A DNA stretch of 64,000 bases from positions 56,546,454-56,610,453 of the forward strand of contig CM056742.1 of assembly GCA_029851415.1 (NCBI GenBank). The letters run 5' to 3'. Below, one piece after another: positions 32,481-44,065 of the stretch. The translations under genes were made by a program, and so were the position numbers. The first letter of the stretch is position 1. Each line of letters starts with the position of its first letter. The DNA comes from Eretmocerus hayati (lineage: Eukaryota; Arthropoda; Insecta; Hymenoptera; Aphelinidae). Below the pieces are notes generated by a model that saw nothing but the letters and a program-made list of their open reading frames with translations, made no database searches and was not told where the DNA came from.

Positions 32481-35400
32481 TCATTTTTGGAGCAAATTCT
32501 GATTCAGTATTTAGCATCTCCTGCGCATGCGCATCAATCTACGCTCTAGCAACTATTCCCAATCTGTAGCCAGTGTAGTTTCCTTCAAAATGACCACTCG
32601 ACAAAGTCGAATTGATGCATTGGAACCCGAGATATACCAATTTTTAGAGGGAAAAAAATTCAAGGTACCAAATCCGTGAGGCGACGGTAAGCGTGGCGAG
32701 CCCAGTAATGATTGGATGCTCATATTCCAGCTTTTGCTTCATGAAATTAACTTTGGCAAGGGGTTATTTTGAAGGAAATCGCGCGGGCTATCGTTTGAGA
32801 ATAGTCTCAGAACCCAGAAATCACGCGAATGCGCAGAAAATAGCAGTTCATCGTGTATGTGGCAAGATTTTCACGCTTATTGTGGTGTAAGATGACCAAG
32901 ATTCACGTCCGCGTTGTTCTCGATTCCATAATCCCCCAATCTCTGTGATCTCCTCATCCACACGATAAAATACTGGATGAATCAACTAGATTCTTCTGAA
33001 AATTCTAGGGACTTTATAAACACAGGTGGTGACCAAATGAGCAGATCGGCTAACCCAGGGTCACTACCGAGTACCGGCCCATATATTCCGTATAAAACAT
33101 GAGTGTACAGAAGGTAGAGCCTTGTTCTGTCACCTTCTTCATATATATGTCACCTACTCTGTGGGGTTGGACTCTGGAGCTAAGATATTGACAGGAAGCG
33201 TAAGCCAAATTAACGATGGATATACTTTATTACAACTGCATGCTGGTAGACAGAGCCTCCGGCAAGCTTGAGGGCACAACAGGCACTGAAATCATACGCC
33301 GTGAGGAAACGTGGCATTCTCCCCAAAAAACCAGCTCACTTCATTTTTCATTCTCCAGCGCCGATCATATTATCTATCAAGGTTTTTTTATGATGACGAC
33401 ACGGCGCTATGCTGTTCCATTCTCGACGTTCTATTGAAACATATTGACGGCTGTTTTATATTCATTACGGAAAACTCTGAGCACGCGGCTACGCGCACTG
33501 TACTCGTGCTATGCGCTATGTATATTCTACGTGGGGATATTACATGTAGGGGATAGTATATATATGTATATGAGGTAGATTGGGTCCAGAGGACATATAT
33601 ACCCTTCCCATTACTATAGTCTATAAGCTATTCTGTATATATATGGTTCATTCTGGACCAAGGTGAACATTTTAAAAATCGACGAAATTTAAAAATGCCC
33701 CAAACATTTTTTTTCCGTAAGTACTACTAGAATATAGTTGAAAAAATTTTTTTTCAGATTTCTTTGGGACCCATGGCGGGCCCTACGAATTTTCCGAGTC
33801 CCATTTTTGAGCAGTTTTTCGCCTATTTTCCGTTATCTTGGAAAATTCGTAGCTCGGACCCAAATGCATTTTTTCATCCTAGCTGGGCGCATTTTTTTCG
33901 GTATGACGTACACTTTCAAGGAAGGAATTGACCGGTCCAAAAAAATTGATAGCTGGTAGGTCCCACGGTTGCATAAAAAAAGGCTCAGAAATACGACTTT
34001 GCACCACCTATGAAGGCGTATAGGTCAAAATGGAAGACTCGTAGCAAAATTTTGCAGGAGAAAGAACTTGTAGGCCTTGAAAAAACCTCCAATTTCCTTT
34101 CGGAACGTGTCATTATCTTATCTCACGTGCGATCCACAGCCGATTTAAGTTGGGCATTTTTGTAAAAACGTGAAACTTCAAGGCCAATTTGAAAAAATCG
34201 TTTATTTTTTATCGACCCCAAACCTATGAGAAAATGTTCTTTCAGGTGTTTATTTGAAGGCCCAACAATAATTTGGTTGTTTCTTTGAAATCCCAATTTT
34301 ATACGAGCTGTTGGAAACAGTCGAAAATACCGAAAATCGTGTCGAATTCGGGCCTTATCATGAAGCTTCGTGGACTGGGTCTTCCTTTGCTCTCGATTCG
34401 TGGACTCTAAGGGCCTCGACAGAAAGTGCGCAATGCTCTTTCCTCCACTTTTCCCCTCGTTTATAAGCATAGGCCCTGTAGTTGCAGTCGCCGCCACGGG
34501 CGCGCAATGGCGCTACTTCCACAGGGGAAAAAGGGGGAAAAAGAGCAAATGCGCACTTTCTGTCGAGGCCCTAATTATACAGCACTCGGCATAAAATATT
34601 GAGGAAGATGAGACCTAGAGCAGAAAAATGGCCTCTCGTGCGATGTTTTACGATGGAACCGTCCAAGACTAGAGTAAATTGAGTAAATACAAGATAAATC
34701 GAGAATCGGGCGCTTTGGCACACACAGTCGTATTTCTGGGCCTTTTTTGATACAACCGTGGGACCTACCAGATATCAATTTTTTTCAGACCGGTCAATTC
34801 CCTTCTTGAAAGTGTACGTCATACCGAAAAAAATGCACCCAGCTAGGATGGAAAAAATGCATTTGGGTCCGAGCTACGTATTTTCCAAGATAGCGAAAAA
34901 TAGGCGGAAAACTGCTCGGAAATGGGACTTGGAAAATTTGTAGGGCCCGCCATGGGTCCCAAAAAAAATCTGAAAAAATTTTTTTTCAACTATATTCTAG
35001 TAGTACTAACGTAGAAAAATGTTTGGGGCATTTTTAAATTCCGTCGATTTTCAAAATGTTCACATTGGTCCAGAATGACCCATATCTATATGCATACAGA
35101 ATAGCTCATAGACTATAGTAATGGGGAGGGTATGTATGAAGAGGGTGACAGATCAAGGCTCTACCTTCTCTACACTTATGTCTTGTACTGAAGATACGGG
35201 CCGGTACTCGGTAGTGACCCTGGGTCAGCCGATCTGCTCATTTGGTCACCACCTGTGTTTATAAAGTCCCTAGAATTTTCAAAAGAATCTAGTCAATTCA
35301 TCCAGTATTTTATCGTGTGAATGAGGAGATCACCAAGGTTGGGGAATTATGGAATCGAGAACAACGCGGACGTGAATCTTGGTCATCTTACACCAGACTG

Positions 35401-36258
35401 AGCGTGAGAATCTTGCCACATAGACAATAAACTGCTATTTTCTGTGCATGCGCGTGATTTCTGGGTTCTGAGACTATTCTTGAACGATAGCCCGCGCGAT
35501 TTCCTTCAGAATGACCCCTTGCCAAAGTCAATTCCATGAAGCAAAACCGGAAATATGTGCATCCAATCATTACTGGGCTCGCCACGCTTAATAACCGTCG
35601 CCTCACGGATTTGGTACCTTGAATTTCTTTCCCTCTAAAAATTGGTATATCTCGGGTTCCAATGCATCAATTCGACTTTGTCAAGTAGTCATTTTGAAGA
35701 AAATTACACTGGCTACCGATTGGAAATAGTTTCTAGAGCGTAGATTGACGCGCATGCGCAGGAGATGCTAAATACTGAATCAGAATTTGCTTCGGAAATG
35801 ATTTTTGTCAATTTTGACCACTTTTCACCACTTGGGAATGGCTGAAAACACCTATATTCGATGTATTTTTTTTGGCAAATACGTTGAAACAAGAATTTCC
35901 CGTTTCCCCGGCCAATTCCTACGAGGAAAATTGATTTTTAGTTTTCAAGAATTTTTCTGGCGTCTAAATCAAGAGTTGGCGATACCCAAATACTCTGTTT
36001 CAACTTGTCAATGTTTCAAAAGTATGTCAAAAAATTTTCAGAAAGATTCATCGAGATGCGCTAAAATGCGATTCAGTTGATGGAACATCGATTTTTAGCC
36101 TTTTTCAGAGTCGTTTCAGGGTGTTATAGAAAGTATAAGCGACCTCGGGACCTAATGATCCTTCTTTCCCACTCACTTTGGTGTTAAAAACTGGGGAAAA
36201 TTAATCCGGGGGCCAAAGCTGACAAGGGCCGATTCGCCATGCTTAACCGCTTAGTCCC

Positions 36259-38951
36259 TATTATTGACCCTCAACATATTCTAAAGAGCTCCAAAATTGA
36301 AAAAGACAGGATAATCCTTTCGCTTCCACTGATGTCTGGGATGAACATCCCATATAATCAGATCCATCTGTGACCCCCCGAAAGAGATGAAAAGCCTTTC
36401 AGTAAAACCTCTCCTAGCGGCCACCTCCTCCAGCGGCCGAAGGTTCAAGGTCCCGGCAGGATTGTATCGAGTCTTATGGACATAAAACCTCCTGATAGCG
36501 GCCCCTCTCTATAGCGGCCACCCCGTCTAACGGACGGGTTTTCTTAGTCCCAACTCCCAAGAGTACCTTTCAGTGTGAATCGAATCTCTGGAAAGTGGTC
36601 ACCATATTTCGATGATATTCCCAATATCTCCGTTGTTTTATTACTATACTATGTACGGGTCATTATTTTTAATATGGTCAGGAGTTATTCCTTCGGGTCT
36701 CGGAATCATCTGTAACTTTGAGGATATGTTCTATGTGATGATTCAAGATGAAGCGCACAGTCTCTAGGCCCTTAGAATCCCCTGCGTCGGCTCAGCAAGC
36801 TATTGCCGTTTTCCGAATTTGGGGAAGAAAAGATTTTTCTCGTTTTTGATTGATTTGTGACGGGTACAGGGCCTCGTGAAGAAATATTGAGGACACATAT
36901 TTTGACGTAAGAGAGCTTAATTTTACGATGAAAATACTTTCAAAGACCAAAAATCTCAACGTATTTTAAGAATTAGCATTTTTCTGAGAGAAATTGAAAT
37001 TCAACACTTCAGTACATTGTTTAGCTCAAATCTGACATTCTTATAAGATTCCCTACAGTTTTACACATTCAAGATGCTTCCAAAATGAGTGGGGTCCCCT
37101 CGGTTTTGATTGTTGCAGATGTAGCTCCAAGACAGAGTGCTCCGTAATCGTTCGGAAAAAGGCGATGGATCGTAACAGTCAAACAAATATCAGGGTTTGG
37201 GAGTTTTGAGGAGCTAGAGGCAAACTGTTAATAGAATCAATCGATAGGATCAAACTCACCGAATCAAACGATAGGATGTCTCACTTGAATACCTGTTTTG
37301 GAACGAGAAATCAACTTGCGAAGACTCATGGCAAGTTCCGGAACCGTTCGAGGAACCGATCTCTGCATCACGGATAGAATTACGTTCTGAATGGTTGATA
37401 TATGGGGAAATTCTCAGATCTCTACATTCAATGACCGAGCGACAATTCCAAATTGCTTTTCGGGGACTTACAGCCACGTCAGACCACGGAGAAGCCTTCG
37501 TTCATTTCTCTACGTGGTCTATTCTCAATCAAGTATATTTGTGAATTGTTATTTGTTCCTTTAAGGTGTGAATGGCCAAATGAACGATTGGTATTCCGAA
37601 GAAGAGAAAGAATTGTCCTTCGATAACCATCCATAGCAGATTTTCGTTCCTTGGCGTGTAGATACAAATTGTCATCACCTCCTTGTTCGGATCTACTGCT
37701 CAGTGACAAGCCACTGTATTAATTGCTTGAAACATGATACCATCAAAAGTTTTGGCTTCTCAAGCAAGTTTGTATCTTGTCAAATATCCTTGATGTTTCA
37801 CGAATCTAATACAGACTCAATTGAGAAAAACTCACACAGAGAGATGGGCCAAGGCCTGCGCGCGGTCCGAGGCCGCTGTAAATCCGCGAGAAGCAATCTG
37901 GAATTGTCGTTCGGCTGTTCAATGTAGAGATCTGGAAATTTTCCCTGTAGAACGAAATTCCATTCAAGGTAAGATATACCAGCTTGTCTAGCCTTAAATC
38001 TCCAAGTTAATTCATCAGCGTGTGACGGATAAACCGTCACAGCCGAATTCTGGATATCTCTCGTCGCCGTCTCGAGCCAGCAAACTCAAAAGAATGAGTA
38101 TTGACCCGAATACTTCTCTTTTTTGTTGAGATGCTGGCTCGAGAGGATGACGACGACAAGCGACGAGGAAGATGGACGAGATGCTGTGGTGCAGGCATGT
38201 CTACGCATAGGCAGCCCTTCCTGCACCCCGGACAGCAGCTGTAGCCGCACACTAGGCTGCCACCGGGACGAGCAGCCAACGGACCGCGATCTTGACAGCT
38301 GGGCGACCCGGAGGGTCTTCCCAGGGCCCCGGAGCCCTGCTTGGCCCCTACGCCAGCCCTCCTCGGCTCATATCCATGCTGCCCACGGCACCCTGGCCCG
38401 GGGCATGTGTGTACGCGACGGAGCGCGGACGACGACGACGATGGCAACGGACGAGGCCCTCGCTCGCGGGTGAGCGAGGGTACAAATTTGATGTGTTTTG
38501 ACACCGCGATGAGACAGTATGCACGGACGGGGCGACGACGGGTGGGCAGCCGCAGGACACAGTTGGACGTGGTGGTGTTGTGAACGCCCTGCCCGGGCTG
38601 CTGGCCATACGGGCGTGTGCCCCATCTGCTGCAGCCCGGGTAGGCGCGCAGGCCGGCAGCGACGAGGTTAAGTGGCACATGCACCACTTGTTGCATGTGT
38701 ACAACGTACACTTGGTGTACCGCACACCCGCGCACCATCGATGCGGCCCTGGAGCGGTCACTCACGACACGGGTGACCATCACACGGACGTGGGTAGGTC
38801 CGGGTGACCCAGCGAAAGACGGCGATGACGGACAGGCCGGTACACGTAGCAAGAGCAGACAGCTGACTGGCGGTGGACAAGATGCGGCGGCGCTGCGGGC
38901 ATGTGAATCCGGGCCACACCCGGGCGGTCGTGGCCATGAAAAGACGGATAC
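36259..38951. other. No recognised gene; GCGGCC repeats and a GC-rich island
   Basis: At 36390-36540 the phrases CAGTAAAACCTCTCCTAGCG, AAAACCTCCTGATAGCGG and TATAGCGGCC recur, resembling the ends of pogo/Tigger-type elements. At 38071-38082 CTCGAGCCAGCA faces TGCTGGCTCGAG (38132-38143), a perfect 12-bp stem. From 38150 the sequence is GC-rich, with long frames open on both strands at once, which I read as compositional. Confidence 0.4.
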
Positions 38952-39047
38952 CTGGACAGCGGCCACTGGGCAAATTTGGACCCCTGGACAGCGGCCACTA
39001 GGCAAATTTGGACCCCTGGACAGCGGCCACTGGGCAAATTTGAACTT
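38952..39047. repeat. Three tandem 32-bp repeats
   Basis: CTGGACAGCGGCCACTGGGC followed by AAATTTGGACCC repeats three times at a 32-base spacing with one or two changes. Confidence 0.95.
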
Positions 39048-41728
39048 GCGTGCGACGTCTACATATACTTAGGGTTATGTCCACATGAAAATGTTGCACT
39101 CGGACTGTGCACAGCATATATATAGATATACTGCAGCCATGCGGGCTGGATATCATTATGCCATGGGCAGCCTCAAGTATATATAGATATACTGCTGCAA
39201 TACGGACTAGATATAGATATACGGACGGGTATAAGAGCTAGATGAGGTGAAAGCATGGAGTTGCGGTGAGCGCGAGTGCGCAATGCCTTCACGCGTATTT
39301 TAGCGGGTGCATGCGCGTGAGCAGGACAGAATATTCTCTGGGTGGAGGCATCAGGACCGTATATACTGCAATTGACGGACTTGAAGCGAATTTCGTAGAA
39401 TATGAGCTACGGCATGGAACGAGTATAGTGGACTGGACTTGAATATTTGGCGCGCTCAGTCATCAGTTGGCGCTGCCGCCAGTTTTCCGGTAAAATTGAA
39501 CGGACCACTTAGAGAGCTTCTCTTCGGTGAAGACGAAGGCGAGCTTTTGGTGAAGATGAAGCGGCCATTATGCCACTCGTGGATTTGACCTCGTGCAGTA
39601 CACACGTACTTGTCGCGCTCGCGCTTTTAATTCGGAGCACGTGCCCAGCCGCGAGTCCCCCAGGAGTCCCGGCTGCCCAAGACGAGTAGTAGCTGCTGTG
39701 ATTGGACTCGCTCAGTTGTGGGGCGTTATATTTGGACGGAGCAAGGAAAATAATCAAGCAACGGACAATGGCATCGAACGGTGAGTGGTCTTGCTATTTT
39801 TCTTAGATTCTCTCGTCGGGTGTGCGGAGAGCCTCGCGCGTCGCGGAGAGCAATCGTTGTGCCCGCGGACAGAACGGACTCCCGGGGGACCTCGTGAGCT
39901 GGTGCACCGCGTTCTCGTGGACAAGACGTCTCCAAGTGACGTACGCGCGTTGAGAAATTGCACCAGCAGACCCGGAGCAGCAACCGCGTCGCGTGTAGAA
40001 ATTCGGAGCAACGATTTAGTGGAGTTTTGGCGCGTGCTCGTGGACAAGACGTCTTGGAAAGACGTGCGCGCGATAGGAAATTCGTGTCGGGGACAGACCT
40101 CCTGGAGGCTGCGCGCGTGGACGAGGACATAGTGAACCTTGAACGAGTTATAGCTGGACTAGGAGCCAGGTGCGTGATCGTACAATCGTTGCTCGAGCGC
40201 GTGGGACAAGCGAGCATCGGAGCACAAGCCTTTTTGGGTGCTTGCCGTTGCGCGCGCGTGGCGAGAGCCATCAAGCGACCATTTTGGACGATAAAATTTT
40301 GGAGCAAATAAATTGTGGGAAAAATATCGGAGCAGGGACCGGAAAAGCTGCACTCTACGGAGTGCAGGTAGATTTCCGCGAGTGATTGGACGGAGTGTGG
40401 TCTCTTTGTGTTTAGTGAATCTTTCTTGTATTTTACAGGTAAATTTGAGAGACATTTTTGATATTTGACGTGATTGATTGACATGTTTCGGACGAATATA
40501 AGAGTCACCCGGACAAATGTCGGTTGTGAATAATATGTGAAAATTCATGTATCGTCCGCCTAGAAGCAACGTAAAGGATAGAGGCAAAATTATTTATTAT
40601 CGAATCGGACTGATTATTTATGAGCGTGCGCCCCCCTTCTTTATTTTTAGGGTAGAATGACGGTAGGTGTTGCTGAGTAGCAGAGAAGCTGAATTTTTCC
40701 GGAGTCGTTTCGCCGTTCGCGCGCGTATTGCCTGCGATTTTAGGATAAGAGTCCCGTTGAATATAAATGAGTTGTGATGGTTAAAATACCACGTCACAAG
40801 CGGTGCATCGGTCGGTCCTGGATCCCGTATCAACCGCGAGGGACGCTTTTCACTAACTTTCCGGCTTAGGTTGGATTTTCTGAAAAATTCACGGATACTC
40901 CCCTAAAAGAGAATTTCACGCTCTACAACTTTGATCCCTAGCATTTCCTCACGAAAATGCATATTCCTTGGAATTTTGGCAAAAAACGATAATTTTGCAC
41001 TGAAAATTGTTAATAACAATGAAATCCCGGCGTTTTCGGGCCAATGACCTCGTGCAATCAATCCAAAGTCTCAGAATACATGAATGCGCACTTTAAAACC
41101 GTCCCAAACACGACTCACCTACTCAGAGCTAGCCAGCGTCCCGACAACAAGCCTCGCGCGTGGCCACGGTTTATAAACAAATTACCATTGTTGCTCAGCT
41201 ATTAAACTTAGAGATCTGTAACTCCACCAAAAACTTCGTTAGGTAGTTCTCTTTGATATCCGTGCACGAGGATTATAAAATTCAAAAATTTTCAACACAC
41301 TTTTTGCAATTGGAAAAAAGTCTCATTCCCGGGAGAGATTATTTGTTGAAAGCCGCCATTTTGTTGAAAAAATTCTTGGCGACCCCGGACCAACGCCATA
41401 TCCTTTAAAATATATGAAAGACGATAACCTCCTAAGTTGGAGTCTAAAAATGCAAAACTCGCGGAGATTCGACAAGTTTGAGATGAAAATCTTGAACTCC
41501 TCAGAAACTGAAAAAAGGCATTCTGGAGGTCCGCCCAGGTGTACAGAATCGATCGCAAAAGGTTTCAACCGGTTACCTGAATCTTGCCGGTTAGATGCCA
41601 AAGATCGGGGTAGGTTGCAGGCCTAGAGAGGCTCATGAACATGTAGAATCCTCTTTCGTCTATGAAAAGATGACAAAAATGCACCAGACACCCCATCAAA
41701 TCATTTCAGGGTACAGTCAGATTATTTA
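39048..41728. other. No recognised gene; GC-rich segment with a 122-bp-spaced duplication
   Basis: CTCGTGGACAAGACGTCT occurs near 39914 and again near 40036, each followed by GACGT-CGCGCG and GAAATT, so a ~122-base unit is duplicated. AT-rich GTATATATAGATATACTGC occurs twice at 39110-39210. A leader of an LTR element is possible but no LTR pair or primer-binding site was found. Overlapping frames on both strands are likely compositional. Confidence 0.4.
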
Positions 41729-41959
41729 TTATGTCACAACTTCAGCTACTCTTGATCCACTCGATTCTGAGGTGGTCTCCACGATCATATGTCCAAAAAG
41801 ATCAGCCATCAGAATAAACGAGTAAAAACTCTGGGTACCATTTATAATTTCACAAGGAGCCAAACGTTGTTCGAGGCATTTTTCCATTGCCCCGTACTCG
41901 TCTTCTGGTACATAGCTGAATGATACCTGCTTTATTGCAATCTCTGCCCATTCAAACAC
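41729..41959 (-). CDS. Unrecognised partial ORF
   Basis: This minus-strand frame can be extended upstream in the same frame past 41959 without a Met (ILTAKQVFEWAEIAIKQVSF) and includes AMEKCLEQRLAPCEIINGTQ and FYSFILMADLFG. The composition looks protein-like, suggesting the C-terminal piece of a transposon-associated ORF. I cannot name the family. Confidence 0.3.
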   Translation of the reverse strand: MFEWAEIAIKQVSFSYVPEDEYGAMEKCLEQRLAPCEIINGTQSFYSFILMADLFGHMIVETTSESSGSRVAEVVT

Positions 41960-42316
41960 TTGTTTTGCGGTCAGTATTGGATTGGCAGACCCTTGCTGTA
42001 GACTTGTTCTGCTTGCATTTCGTGTGATGCATCGTGCGAGACCATTGCACGGTCCCTTGCCATGTGGAGTAGGGAAAAAATGCCACTCAGCTCCTATCGA
42101 GAAGTCCTGTTAATGATAGCATAGATTTGGGAGAGCACTTTTGTTTTTGAACTGAGTCGCTCCATCCGAAGAATCAGTGATTCATCTTGTCCCTCCAAAT
42201 TTTCATTCTAGGAGTCCTATCAACTATTTCTGGTACATGGACATAGATATTGCATCGAGTTTCAAGCTGTCAGATATACAGACGGAAGAAATGTGAGCTA
42301 CAGAGCCATCCTCCTC
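41960..42316. other. No gene beyond the possible upstream extension of the minus-strand ORF
   Basis: The first ~100 bases may belong to the ORF at 41729-41959. The rest shows nothing recognisable. Confidence 0.35.
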
Positions 42317-42833
42317 AATTTGAGGTGGGCACCGTACTATCAGCGCCCCCATCGGATGATTTTGAACTGCGCCGGAGCCGACCACGTCACCCCTCAAATC
42401 GGATCGCGTCTGCTAGCTGAAATTTGATTCCCAAGAATCAAATATTCTTATCGCATACAGGAATCGTTCCACAAAGTTCGATTGGTTTCAGTTACATGAG
42501 TGTGCTTGTGCAACACAACTCTTACTGTTGTATGGCATATTTTGCATTCTTTCTCATCGGAATAGATACATCAAGTCATCCATGTGCTTTTAATGGAACA
42601 TTGATGCAAAATATGATTCCCGATAGAAAGATCCGTGTTATACATGCACACTCATGTTACTGGAACCAATCAAACTCTGTGAGACAGTTCCTGTACGTGA
42701 TAAGGAGATTCTATTCTTGAGAACAAAATATCAGCTAGCAGACGCGGTTTGATGTGAGGGGCCACGTGGTCAGCTCCGGTACAGCCCAGGAACATTCGAT
42801 GGGGGCGCTCATGGTACGGCACCCACCTCAAAT
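42317..42833. mobile_element. MITE H with ~110-bp terminal inverted repeats
   Basis: The left end AATTTGAGGTGGGCACCGTA faces the right end with CGGCACCCACCTCAAAT. The pairing continues through CAGCGCCCCCATCGGA and CGCGTCTGCTAGCTGA. Between the arms is a 98-codon plus-strand frame (42424-42720) without recognised motifs. Confidence 0.85.
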
Positions 42834-43677
42834 ATAAGATATGGTCACCACGGAGAAAATTGTCTGATCATTATTGCAGTGGAATCCGAGGCGAGATGCC
42901 TGACCAAGAAATGTGTAGTTCTCAGCAAAATATTCTATAAAGGCGAATTCCGATTTCGATGGTTTATACTTCTTCGAAAACTCGCTCGAGGTTCTACGGA
43001 TGGCATCTATGGATGGACATTAATTTGTTTCATTGATTCATTGATTCATTGATAGATGATAGACAGTCAGTACTGCCCTTCTCACAAGTATCGAACAATT
43101 TTGGAAATTATCATTGGAATCTGAAGAAATATAGAAGAGATTGATGGTAGAGGATATTATGTATTTGCTAGTGTTTCATGGAAACACATGATAGATGGGG
43201 GGTCTTTCAAATGAATAGATCATGCAAAGTATCATGCTGGCTTGTATCTTTGATTGCTTTAAGAAGTGAAGGCTTGAAACTCTCAACTGATACTGCGTTT
43301 TGGAGGTTTAATGAGAGTAGACTCCAGAAGTGTCGCAGTCTATTAGCTGAAGCAAAGAAAGAATAGTTGTTCTTACTAACCGTTTCTGAGATGTACCTTG
43401 GATGTCGTGAAAGAGAGTTGAGGTTTTACATTTCAATTGAATAATTAATGTCTGAGCTCGAGAAAAGTTGATTCTGGATCTTGGAAGCATAGACACAGAC
43501 GTAGTAAGTAAGTTAGTGAGTAGTCTGAATGACTTCGAATTTATCCAAAACCAGGGTGTAGTTATGGTCTGTATAACTCATTGGAGTTTTCGATTTGTAA
43601 CATAGATATTTCAGCATCTTATGTTAAGCGCTTCCAAGTTTCTCTCGCATATTCAGTTGATAATGGGACCATACTGT
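42834..43677. other. Probable degraded 3' part of the adjacent LINE; otherwise nothing recognised
   Basis: On the minus strand, short pieces near 43560-43677 (WSHYQLNMRETWKRL and similar) continue the reverse-transcriptase C-terminus in broken frames. A small ATTCATTG repeat lies at 43028-43055. Confidence 0.35.
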
Positions 43678-44065
43678 TCAGGCATATGTCGAAACTGGGA
43701 TCACAAGGGTCTTATACAAATGAAGAATCGTGGCTGTACCTCTGAAATCCATCGTGGAGCGTTCAATGAAACCTACAATTTCGCGGGATTTGCTAGTGAT
43801 AGTACTGATAGGTTCATTAAAATTCAATTCCGAATGAAGAATTATATCTAAATCTGAGACAGAGTTGACTCTGCTGAGCAGCCTATCGCTGACTTTATAT
43901 TCAAATGAGAATTTATCTTTAGCACTACTAAAGGATATCACACAGCATTCATGCAGGTTTGAATTGAAGCCATTCACTTTGGACCAAACGGTTAGTTTTG
44001 ATAGTGCAGTCTGAAGACGCGAGGCATCTCTAGGAGATTCGATTCCGCAGAAAAGTTTCACATCA
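43678..44065 (-). pseudogene. Non-LTR reverse transcriptase, part after the catalytic Asp pair
   Basis: The frame reads VKLFCGIESPRDASRLQTAL, LTVWSKVNGFNSNLHECCVI, LDIILHSELNF and FIERSTMDFRGTATILHLYK, matching the segment just C-terminal of the (Y/F)ADD motif in Jockey/CR1-type LINEs. It ends at TYA followed by a stop. On the 5' side it is cut exactly inside the catalytic motif by foldback G; the earlier part is at 47338-48008. Confidence 0.8.

Larger units (their letters stand above)
31547..36258. repeat. Foldback element D (4.7 kb), relative of B
   Basis: The termini read GGGACTAAGCGGTTAA inward at 31547 and the inverse ends at 36258, the same ends as element B. The arms are reverse complements along almost all their length; the dyad lies near 34490 where GGGCCTCGACAGAAAGTGCG (about 34411) faces its inverse (about 34552). 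The left arm is displaced by an extra ~470 bp of nested MITEs. Compared with B it has an added central section, 32690-35590, so B and D look like a short and a long form of one family. No protein family is encoded. Confidence 0.92.

Noticed and set aside
36380..36545. Complete pogo/Tigger-type element
   Set aside because: A CAGTAAAACCTC-like end is present, but no inverted partner end or transposase was found.
38037..39072. Overlapping frames of 116-322 codons on both strands
   Set aside because: They are open on both strands in GC-rich DNA with Ser/Arg/Pro/His-rich translations and no motifs; composition explains them.
39726..40508. 260-codon minus-strand frame
   Set aside because: It overlaps plus-strand frames of similar quality, spans a 122-bp duplication and has no recognisable domain.
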